From positions 1 through 5,011 of the forward strand of contig CAJKXG010000109.1 in NCBI GenBank assembly GCA_905203795.1: 5,011 nt of DNA. Reading direction: 5' to 3'. The stretch is from an uncultured Oscillospiraceae bacterium (GTDB taxonomy: Bacteria > Bacillota > Clostridia > Oscillospirales > Acutalibacteraceae). Both the position numbers and the translations under genes were made by a program. Of the stretch, positions 1 to 5,011 are shown in pieces. The notes under the pieces are model-generated. The model was not told the DNA's origin. It was given only the letters and a program-made list of their open reading frames with translations, and made no database searches. The number at the start of each line of letters is the position of its first letter. Position 1 is the stretch's first letter.

Positions 1-95
1 TGATCCCCCACCACAATCTCGCCGCCATCACCCCGCGGCAGAATATTGAGGTGATCGGCGTGCGCACCGTCCGCGACGCCTATGAAGCGTTATAA
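1..95 (+). CDS. radA: C-terminal end of a RadA-like DNA repair protein (5' partial)
   Basis: Only the last 30 codons are present, read from position 3 and ending at TAA 93-95. The residues include IEVIGVRTVRDAYEAL at the very end, preceded by IPHHNLAAI. A short 'P..N' segment followed by 'IE(V/I)IGV.T(V/L)..A...L' is the usual end of bacterial RadA (Sms), where the Lon-protease-like domain finishes. RadA is a RecA-related ATPase that helps process recombination intermediates in the cytoplasm. The ATPase and zinc-finger parts lie outside the window, so the call rests on this short tail alone; another protein with a Lon-like C-terminal domain is the main alternative. The gene converges on the sugar transporter operon and probably ends at the hairpin just downstream. 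Confidence 0.6.
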   Translation, partial: IPHHNLAAITPRQNIEVIGVRTVRDAYEAL

Positions 96-102
96 AGATG
101 CC

Positions 103-142
103 GAACCCCCCGCACAAGTTCAACGCTTGTGCGGGGGGGTTC
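103..142. terminator. Bidirectional intrinsic terminator between convergent genes
   Basis: The left arm GAACCCCCCGCACAAG (103-118) pairs with CTTGTGCGGGGGGGTTC (126-142), with a single extra G bulged in the right arm. The loop is 7 nt (119-125). It starts 8 nt after the stop of the radA-like gene on the plus strand and ends 24 nt past the stop of the permease gene on the minus strand. The T-rich tracts are short and broken on both sides (TTCTTCGTCGTT on plus, CATCTTTATAA on minus). Termination therefore relies mainly on the very stable stem. It fills almost the whole convergent gap. Confidence 0.85.
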
Positions 143-165
143 TTCGTCGTTCCCCTGTCGGAACG

Positions 166-1467
166 TCAGACGACCGGATGGACATATTGATTTTCCTCCG
201 GCAAAGTGGTATACGTCTCCACCACCATATCCAAACTGCTCAAATTTCCCCATACAGCCACCGTCGTATCTGTCGACGTCAAAACAGAAACAGGGACGCG
301 CACAACTTGATATCGTATTTGTGAATCCTGCTTCTTTTCCCTCACCGTCAACACATACTCTCCGTAATCGTCCCGATGCAGCGCGGACAGCGGCAACGTG
401 AGTGCGTACTCCTGCTCATCGATCGTGTCGGGCATGGCATATGTCAGTGTCACCTCGGGGGTAAATCGGGGATTCAGCGTCTCCGAAAAATGCAGCAGCA
501 ATCCCAGTGCCGTCAAAAACACCGCCAGCACGCCGGGGATGACCCACCGACGCAGCCGTCCCCGCCACTTGCCTTCCTCTTTCTCATCGGCGGATGCGGA
601 CACGCCAAAGCCGGCGGCAAAATGCTTTTGACCGTAAAAAAACAGCAGCAAAGGCGGGATCATGTACAGCGTCGCCACCGCAAAGGCAACGCCCGTCTCC
701 GTAGCGTTGATCTCAGACAAATAGATGGATAGCGGATACTGCGCGGGATCGTTTAGCAAAATCATGGGTTGTTCGATCATATTCCAATAATCGACAAAAA
801 TCAAAATAGCAACAGCCCAAAGAATACTTTTACACTGCGGCAGACAAATCCGCCAGAATATCCGCCATTCTCCCGCGCCGTCCAACGCCGCCGCTTCGAG
901 CTGTGAAGCGGGGATACGCCGCATATGCCGTGTGAGCAAAAAAACGGCAAAAGGAGAAACGATATCCGGCAGCAAAATCGCCCATTTTGTTCCGAGAGTC
1001 CCCAAAAAGTCTGCCACCAAATAATTGGGCAAAAGCGTCACTTGATACGGAAGCAGCATGAAAATCACATAGAAAAAATAAATCACACTGCGACACCGGC
1101 TTCGGCAGCGATACAAACTGTAAGACGCCATGGCCGCCACCGACACCTGCCCGAGAACAATCGGAACCACCAAGCAGATCGAATTCCAAAACCGACTGAG
1201 ATACGCCGGCGTTTGCAGGAGTACGACAAAATACTGTGCCAATGTCCCATGCTCAGGAATCAGGACGGGCGAGGTGGAATCGGCAATATAGGAGCCGCCC
1301 TGACTCAGCGCAGAAAACACAGCGCCGTATTTCTTGGTGATCTCCGCCTGCGACATAAACGAGCCCACTGCTGTCAGGATCGTGGGCAGCAGCATGCCGC
1401 AAGCAACGAACAACAAAAGCAGGATCAACACAACACGACCGCTTTTTCGCGTGGTGGACTGTTTCAT
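166..1467 (-). CDS. MalG-type carbohydrate ABC permease with extra TM and adaptor-like extracellular C-terminal domain
   Basis: Second channel subunit of a CUT1-type sugar importer in the cytoplasmic membrane. Membrane segments are visible at about residues 11-37, 97-118, 127-149, 162-180, 212-230 and 257-279, with a long first outside loop as in MalG. The ATPase-docking EAA loop is canonical at 191-210: EAAALDGAG, then I207 and L209-P210. The usual family length is about 270-300 residues; this one has 433. After a charged, presumably cytoplasmic linker (280-307, ending KWRGRLRR), a seventh segment (about 308-327) should place residues 328-433 outside the cell. That tail contains LPLSALHRDDYGEYVLTV and RVPVSVL, which resemble the C-terminal part of HlyD/MacA/YknX-type adaptors. 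The start overlaps the stop of the preceding permease by 4 nt (ATGA) and has its own Shine-Dalgarno site. The permease assignment is firm; the role of the tail is unknown. Confidence 0.93.
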   Translation of the reverse strand: MKQSTTRKSGRVVLILLLLFVACGMLLPTILTAVGSFMSQAEITKKYGAVFSALSQGGSYIADSTSPVLIPEHGTLAQYFVVLLQTPAYLSRFWNSICLVVPIVLGQVSVAAMASYSLYRCRSRCRSVIYFFYVIFMLLPYQVTLLPNYLVADFLGTLGTKWAILLPDIVSPFAVFLLTRHMRRIPASQLEAAALDGAGEWRIFWRICLPQCKSILWAVAILIFVDYWNMIEQPMILLNDPAQYPLSIYLSEINATETGVAFAVATLYMIPPLLLFFYGQKHFAAGFGVSASADEKEEGKWRGRLRRWVIPGVLAVFLTALGLLLHFSETLNPRFTPEVTLTYAMPDTIDEQEYALTLPLSALHRDDYGEYVLTVREKKQDSQIRYQVVRVPVSVLTSTDTTVAVWGNLSSLDMVVETYTTLPEENQYVHPVV

Positions 1468-2369
1468 TCTTCCACCTCTCTTTCAAATCGTTCCTCCAGC
1501 CAAAACAAAACAGCCAGTATCAGGGTCAATACCACCGTCACCAGCACGGTGGCGGCAGACAGTTTCTGATAATCCAAGGTACGGAACGTGTTGTTCAGAA
1601 AATGCTGAAGCATATACAAATCATCGTTCGGATAGTTGCCCACAAGCAAATACACTTCGCGAAATATCTTAAACGAGTTGGCCAGCGTGAGGATCGTCAC
1701 AAACAAAATCGTAGAAGATAAATAGCGTAATTTGATCGACCAGAACCGACGAAATGCCCCCGCCCCATCAATCTCCGCCGACTCAAGCGGCTCTCTCGGG
1801 ATATTGCCCAGCGCGGCGGAAAACAAGAGAACATTATATCCGACATTCTTCCATAGAAACAGCAGGATAACCACCGCCTGATCATACCCGTCCGTGCGCA
1901 GCCAATTGATAGGCTGAAGGTGCATCCATTCCAGCAACGCGTTGACGGTTCCGTTTTGATGAAACAACACTTGCCAGATGAGCACGATGGAAGCAACCGG
2001 CACCATCATAGGACTAAGGAACAGCGCGCGGAATTTGCCTTTGGCAGGGATACGGCATTCCAGCGCGGACGCCAGCAATAGAGAAAGCACCATTGTCAGC
2101 GGCACGGCAATGCAAGAAAACACCGTCGTGTTTCGTACCGCCAGTCGAAATGCTTCATTTTGCAGCAGGGCGCGGAAATTGTCCCCGCCGACAAACGCCC
2201 GCGAAAACGAATTGTCTATGACAGAGTAATAAACAATCGCGATAAACGGGACGACAAAAAACACGATCACGCCCAGCAGGCTGGGGTACAGCAGGATTCG
2301 CGCCTTTGTTTTCTCACTGAACAAGCGCGCACGCTTTTCGCGAAAGCCGGATATGTACAATCTGATCAT
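1464..2369 (-). CDS. MalF-type carbohydrate ABC permease
   Basis: First channel subunit of the same CUT1-type importer, 301 residues, a normal length for the family. Hydrophobic segments are seen at about residues 24-50, 80-104, 113-135, 164-187, 217-235 and 272-291. FLSPMMVPVASIVLIWQVLF (117-136) is typical of the third segment of UgpA/MalF-like permeases. The EAA loop that contacts the ATPase is at about 196-214: ESAEIDGAG, then W210, I212 and L214. The proline that normally follows the leucine is replaced by arginine (KLRYLS). The start is set by the ATGA overlap with the stop of the solute-binding protein; the only G-rich stretch (AGGG) abuts the ATG with no spacing. Translation probably depends on reinitiation by ribosomes finishing the upstream gene. 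The substrate cannot be read from the permeases. Confidence 0.94.
   Translation of the reverse strand: MIRLYISGFREKRARLFSEKTKARILLYPSLLGVIVFFVVPFIAIVYYSVIDNSFSRAFVGGDNFRALLQNEAFRLAVRNTTVFSCIAVPLTMVLSLLLASALECRIPAKGKFRALFLSPMMVPVASIVLIWQVLFHQNGTVNALLEWMHLQPINWLRTDGYDQAVVILLFLWKNVGYNVLLFSAALGNIPREPLESAEIDGAGAFRRFWSIKLRYLSSTILFVTILTLANSFKIFREVYLLVGNYPNDDLYMLQHFLNNTFRTLDYQKLSAATVLVTVVLTLILAVLFWLEERFEREVEE
1472..1480 (-). promoter_or_regulatory. Ribosome binding site of the MalG-type permease
   Basis: On the minus strand GAGAGGTGG lies 4 nt before the ATG at 1467-1465. It sits inside the last codons of the upstream permease. It gives this gene independent ribosome loading in addition to coupling through the ATGA overlap, and it fixes the start. 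Confidence 0.75.
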
Positions 2370-4654
2370 CCCTGTTCATTTAAGTATAGCTGCACTTTTG
2401 TTTGAATATTTTGGGATGCTTCCTTTGCCGTACACACATCCGCGTAATAATACGATGCTTCGGATAAAATAATGGCGTTGATCTGTGCATCGGTTTCCAC
2501 CACGGGCTTGGCGTCCCGAATCATTTGTTGGAGCTGCTCCATATCCTTCGCCGAAAGCGGCACAGCGGGATTTCCCTCATAGGTCAAAACGGCTGACCCA
2601 TTCCCATTTTGGAAATTGGCGGCATTCTGATAATATGCCGCTTGATTCTCAAAGGTCTGCCGATCCGTCGGGAAATAACTGCTGTAGGCGGCGTCCGTTT
2701 CGCGATTTTCTTCCAGACTGATTTTGAGGAAATTCCACGCGGCGTCCTGATTCTTGGAGCTTTTAACAATCGCCAGACTGTTCTGCAATGTCAGCTTATG
2801 TCCCACGCCGTTTTCTGTCGGATATCCCACAAATGCCAATTTGCCGTTAATGTCCGAAACAAGGCGGTGATACAACATAAAATTGGAAATGTCTTTATGT
2901 GCAAATAAATACTTTCCTTTGGCAATGTCTGTGTTTGACGCTTCCAGCTTCTTGCTTCCGGTAAGCAGCTGCATCAACTCCTCCTGTGTGGTAAACTCCT
3001 TGCTCTTTTCCAAATACTTCTCAAACGAGCCGTCGTTGAAGTGGCAGGTTTTGCGATCCTTGTCAATGTAGTCGGAAAAGACCGTGTCGCAATAGAAGTT
3101 CAGGAATTTTTCGTTGGTGAAACCCAGCGGGACGGTTTTCACCTCGGGATGCGCGGTTTGCAACGCGTCCCACGTGCTTAAATTCAGGCTGTCCGCCTCC
3201 CCCGCCAGATCCTTGTTCGCCACCATGGTGGTTAACGTAAAGCCGGTGGATATCTGATAAAGATGACCGTCGATTTCGGTAGCGGACAAAACGCCCTCCA
3301 CAAACGAATCGCGCCCCATCGTGTTGTCGTCATCAATGAGCGGATACAAATCCAAAAGAGCCCCTTGGCGGATCAAAGCAGCACTGGATGCACGACCGTC
3401 CAGGCAAAGCACATCCATCGCCTTGCCCGCGAGCAGCTCCGTATTCAGCTTCAAAATCCCTGCCGGCGCTGCATACACATCCTTTTCTCCGCCATCCGTA
3501 TCCCCGTTATACTGGATATAATCGATGATCTTCGCGGTATACTCCGAATACGTTTGATTAAAAACCGTTGCCGTTTTTCTCGAGGAATCCGGAACACCAT
3601 ATCCGACCACGATCAGGTCTTTGGGCGCTTCCTGCGGCGTGCACGGCGTTAATGTATAGAGACCGAACGCATTCTTGCCATCCTCTTGCACCACACAAAA
3701 AATGCGTTTATCGTTGAAATCGACCGCCGCGATCCCCTTATTAGGGGGCAGCACACCGCGGTCGGCCCAAGACAGCAGATGTTTCACCTCGCCCCCGTCG
3801 GCTGTATAGCCATACAGCTCATCGTCCGCGTTGCAGAGGAACAAATACTCGTTTCCGCCGCCAAACAACGCGTGGGAGGAAAACTCCTCTACGGAAATCG
3901 CCGTCTCCAAAGTACAGCCGCCCGCTCGAATCGGTGTGACGGTGCCGCCGTGTGCATAGGCAATAGCGGCACGTCCGTCGGACAGTTGAATCAACGTTAT
4001 TTCCCCTTCGATGTCTGCATATTCTTTCGTCTCGACCATGGTTCCCGTCGCCACATCGTAAAGCCACAGTATGTAGCGGCTCTCTTCTCCGGTAGAATAG
4101 CTCGCCACACCGTAGAGCTGACGGCCTTGGAACATAACGGCGGAAATCGAGGGGAATTCACACTCCAACTGTTCTGCCACATTGGATTCTTGCACGACCG
4201 TACCTGTTTTCAGATCGACCGTTTTCAAAATATATCGGTCGCTTTCCGTACCGCCGTACATGATATCGCCGGCTAGATATTCCAAAAGCAAAAGCTCGTT
4301 TTTCGATACATCCAGCGCATACTCGATCAAAACATCCTCATAGTTGGCGAAGGTGTGACGATACACTTCTGTTTGACTGCCGGCGTCCAAATCCACCAGA
4401 CCAATCGCATAGGTCGGGGTATCTACTGCCGCGGCAGCCGGATCGTATACATATGTCAGCTTGTTTTCTCCATCGATAAAATGAATCGGATAGTTGGTCC
4501 TCACCTGCCACTCAGCATCAGGAGGTGCAATCTCGGTATATCGGCGTGTGTACGAGGTTAGCTCCTCTTTTGGCTTGTTACAGCCGGACAGCCCGCCTGC
4601 CGCCAGCGCCACGACCAACACCATAGCCATCAGGGAAATCATGCGTTTTTTCAT
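2366..4654 (-). CDS. Solute-binding lipoprotein of a sugar ABC importer with N-terminal beta-propeller-like domain
   Basis: A 762-residue lipoprotein that should capture substrate outside the cell and deliver it to the two permeases. The first 24 residues form a lipoprotein signal peptide (KKR, a hydrophobic core, lipobox LSGC), with the acylated cysteine at C25. Residues about 33-345 are rich in short beta-strand-like units that repeat a pattern of hydrophobic run, D, then TG or DG turn (VDLDAGS 87-93, VDLKTGT 146-152, YDVATGT 199-205, YTADGGE 283-289), suggesting a beta-propeller. Residues about 346-762 look like a family 1 (UgpB/MalE-like) binding domain. Marks include MDVLCLDG (413-420), GALLDLYPLIDDD (431-443), DAAWNFLKISLEE (637-649) and a C-terminal VVETDAQINAIILSEAS. 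Family members are usually 400-450 residues, so the N-terminal domain is an addition. An in-frame ATG 32 codons upstream (4750) is rejected because the chosen ATG has a good ribosome site and begins a proper signal peptide. Confidence 0.92.
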   Translation of the reverse strand: MKKRMISLMAMVLVVALAAGGLSGCNKPKEELTSYTRRYTEIAPPDAEWQVRTNYPIHFIDGENKLTYVYDPAAAAVDTPTYAIGLVDLDAGSQTEVYRHTFANYEDVLIEYALDVSKNELLLLEYLAGDIMYGGTESDRYILKTVDLKTGTVVQESNVAEQLECEFPSISAVMFQGRQLYGVASYSTGEESRYILWLYDVATGTMVETKEYADIEGEITLIQLSDGRAAIAYAHGGTVTPIRAGGCTLETAISVEEFSSHALFGGGNEYLFLCNADDELYGYTADGGEVKHLLSWADRGVLPPNKGIAAVDFNDKRIFCVVQEDGKNAFGLYTLTPCTPQEAPKDLIVVGYGVPDSSRKTATVFNQTYSEYTAKIIDYIQYNGDTDGGEKDVYAAPAGILKLNTELLAGKAMDVLCLDGRASSAALIRQGALLDLYPLIDDDNTMGRDSFVEGVLSATEIDGHLYQISTGFTLTTMVANKDLAGEADSLNLSTWDALQTAHPEVKTVPLGFTNEKFLNFYCDTVFSDYIDKDRKTCHFNDGSFEKYLEKSKEFTTQEELMQLLTGSKKLEASNTDIAKGKYLFAHKDISNFMLYHRLVSDINGKLAFVGYPTENGVGHKLTLQNSLAIVKSSKNQDAAWNFLKISLEENRETDAAYSSYFPTDRQTFENQAAYYQNAANFQNGNGSAVLTYEGNPAVPLSAKDMEQLQQMIRDAKPVVETDAQINAIILSEASYYYADVCTAKEASQNIQTKVQLYLNEQG

Positions 4655-4661
4655 CGTTATG

Positions 4662-4669
4662 CACCTCTC
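4662..4669 (-). promoter_or_regulatory. Ribosome binding site deciding the solute-binding protein start
   Basis: On the minus strand GAGAGGTG lies 7 nt before ATG 4654-4652. The spacing is ideal, and the downstream codons make a lipoprotein signal peptide. This supports the 4654 start over the in-frame ATG at 4750. Confidence 0.8.
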
Positions 4670-4673
4670 GCAT

Positions 4674-4726
4674 AAAACAGGGCAAACACTCCGGCTGTCC
4701 ACAAACGGGAACAGCCGGAGCTTGCC
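4674..4726 (-). terminator. Hairpin plus T-run: terminator of the upstream gene or attenuator in the operon leader
   Basis: On the minus strand CTCCGGCTGT pairs perfectly with ACAGCCGGAG (4711-4720 with 4689-4698) around a 12-nt loop. Beyond a small internal loop the stem extends with GGCAA/TTGCC (4722-4726 with 4681-4685). Three nucleotides further comes TTTT (4677-4674). The shape fits an intrinsic terminator for the partial gene ending at 4797. It stops only about 20 nt before the start codon of the solute-binding protein, leaving no room for a promoter between them. Either the operon is read through from upstream, or its promoter lies before the hairpin and the hairpin is part of its 5' leader. 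Confidence 0.7.
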
Positions 4727-4748
4727 GACAGATGTTTGGTTTATTTGC

Positions 4749-4773
4749 ATTTGTTTTGCGCGCTAAAACAAAT
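4749..4773. repeat. Inverted repeat, candidate operator
   Basis: ATTTGTTTT (4749-4757) and AAAACAAAT (4765-4773) are perfect 9-bp inverted arms around GCGCGCT. Allowing one bulged T, the symmetry extends outward to GC/GC. It lies 24 nt past the stop of the upstream gene and about 95 bp before the operon start. AT-rich arms around a CG-rich centre recall operators of LacI-type sugar regulators, but it matches no consensus I can name. It could also form a weak RNA hairpin. No convincing -35/-10 pair was found next to it. Confidence 0.45.
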
Positions 4774-4796
4774 TGCGTACAGTCTTTTGCGTCGTG

Positions 4797-5011
4797 TTAC
4801 CAGGAAAAGTAATCGTTGTGGATGCTTATATAATCCACTGTGTTGCTTTGGGATATTTCAAAGGAGAACACGAGGTTATACCTGATCTCCCCGAATGTAC
4901 AATGATATTGGATATCATACTCATCAGCATAAGTCGGTTCACCGTAGGCGGCAATCAGATCCTCTTTGCTGCTGCCGACGGTAATGCCTTTATAAAGAGG
5001 AATGCTGATAT
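4797..5011 (-). CDS. C-terminal part of an unidentified protein with a G-x-x-x-G-S-S-K-E-D-L motif (5' partial)
   Basis: An open frame enters at the right edge and ends at TAA 4799-4797, giving 70 residues with no stop; the start lies outside the window. The segment has KGITVGSSKEDLIAAYGEP followed by strands rich in aromatic residues (YDIQYHCTFG, IRYNLVFSFE) and ends YISIHNDYFSW. 'GI.vG.sked...ayG.P' followed by beta strands describing 'v..I.i' is a recurrent pattern in small secreted or lipoprotein domains of Bacillota, with a fold resembling SmpA/BamE or BLIP-like domains. That comparison is inference from the pattern. The gene runs in the same direction as the transporter operon, 142 bp upstream, separated by a hairpin. 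No specific function can be given. Confidence 0.75.
   Translation of the reverse strand, partial: ISIPLYKGITVGSSKEDLIAAYGEPTYADEYDIQYHCTFGEIRYNLVFSFEISQSNTVDYISIHNDYFSW

Noticed and set aside
82..401. Two plus-strand open frames (82-324 and 129-401)
   Set aside because: They run over the terminator and antisense to the permease tail, have composition typical of reverse-strand shadows (many R, H, S, P, Q), and lack a ribosome site or recognisable domain.
925..1569. 214-codon plus-strand open frame
   Set aside because: It lies wholly antisense to the two permeases, is rich in H, Q, R and N, and has no hydrophobic core, motif or ribosome site. The minus-strand frames clearly encode permeases.
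3686..4276. 196-codon plus-strand open frame
   Set aside because: Antisense to the solute-binding protein, whose reading frame is supported by signal peptide, domain motifs and operon structure. No independent support.
4655..4750. 32-residue N-terminal extension of the solute-binding protein from the ATG at 4750-4748
   Set aside because: It would be translated through the hairpin and would bury the lipoprotein signal peptide. The ATG at 4654 has a well-spaced GAGAGGTG and starts KKR plus hydrophobic core plus LSGC.
4727..4797. Possible promoter on the minus strand with TTGTTT near 4770 and CAAATA about 18 nt later
   Set aside because: The -10 match is poor and overlaps the inverted repeat, so it is not reported as a promoter.

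Overview
The window looks like a chromosomal segment of a Bacillota (Firmicutes) bacterium, probably a Clostridia/Oscillospiraceae-type gut or anaerobic lineage. This is inferred from the G-rich GAGGTG-type Shine-Dalgarno sites, a Gram-positive-style lipoprotein solute-binding protein, moderate GC content, and a sugar ABC cassette that carries no ATPase of its own. No mobile element, CRISPR array, rRNA or tRNA is visible.

Layout, left to right. Positions 1-95 hold the last 30 codons of a plus-strand gene whose C-terminus looks like RadA (the Lon-protease-like end). Positions 103-142 hold a strong GC-rich hairpin in a 70-bp convergent gap, placed to end transcription from both sides. Positions 166-4654 are a compact three-gene minus-strand operon, transcribed as solute-binding lipoprotein (4654-2366), MalF-type permease (2369-1464), MalG-type permease (1467-166). 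The genes are joined by two ATGA stop/start overlaps. Positions 4655-4796 form a 142-bp leader with two inverted repeats and the ribosome binding site of the first gene. Positions 4797-5011 hold the C-terminal 70 codons of another minus-strand gene, with a recognisable 'GITVGSSKEDLIAAYGEP' motif but no firm function.

The three operon genes together encode the capture and membrane parts of a CUT1-type carbohydrate importer. The lipoprotein binds the substrate outside, the two permeases form the channel, and both permeases carry the EAA loop that docks an ATPase. The ATPase must come from elsewhere, probably a shared MsmX-like protein, because the operon ends against the convergent radA-like gene.

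Two parts are unusual. The MalG-type permease is 433 residues instead of about 280. After its sixth membrane segment it has a seventh segment and an extracytoplasmic tail that reads like the C-terminal part of an HlyD/MacA/YknX-type efflux adaptor. The solute-binding protein is 762 residues instead of about 430, because a roughly 300-residue beta-propeller-like domain sits between the lipid anchor and the sugar-binding domain. The importer therefore carries two extra outside modules, which is the most interesting feature of the window.
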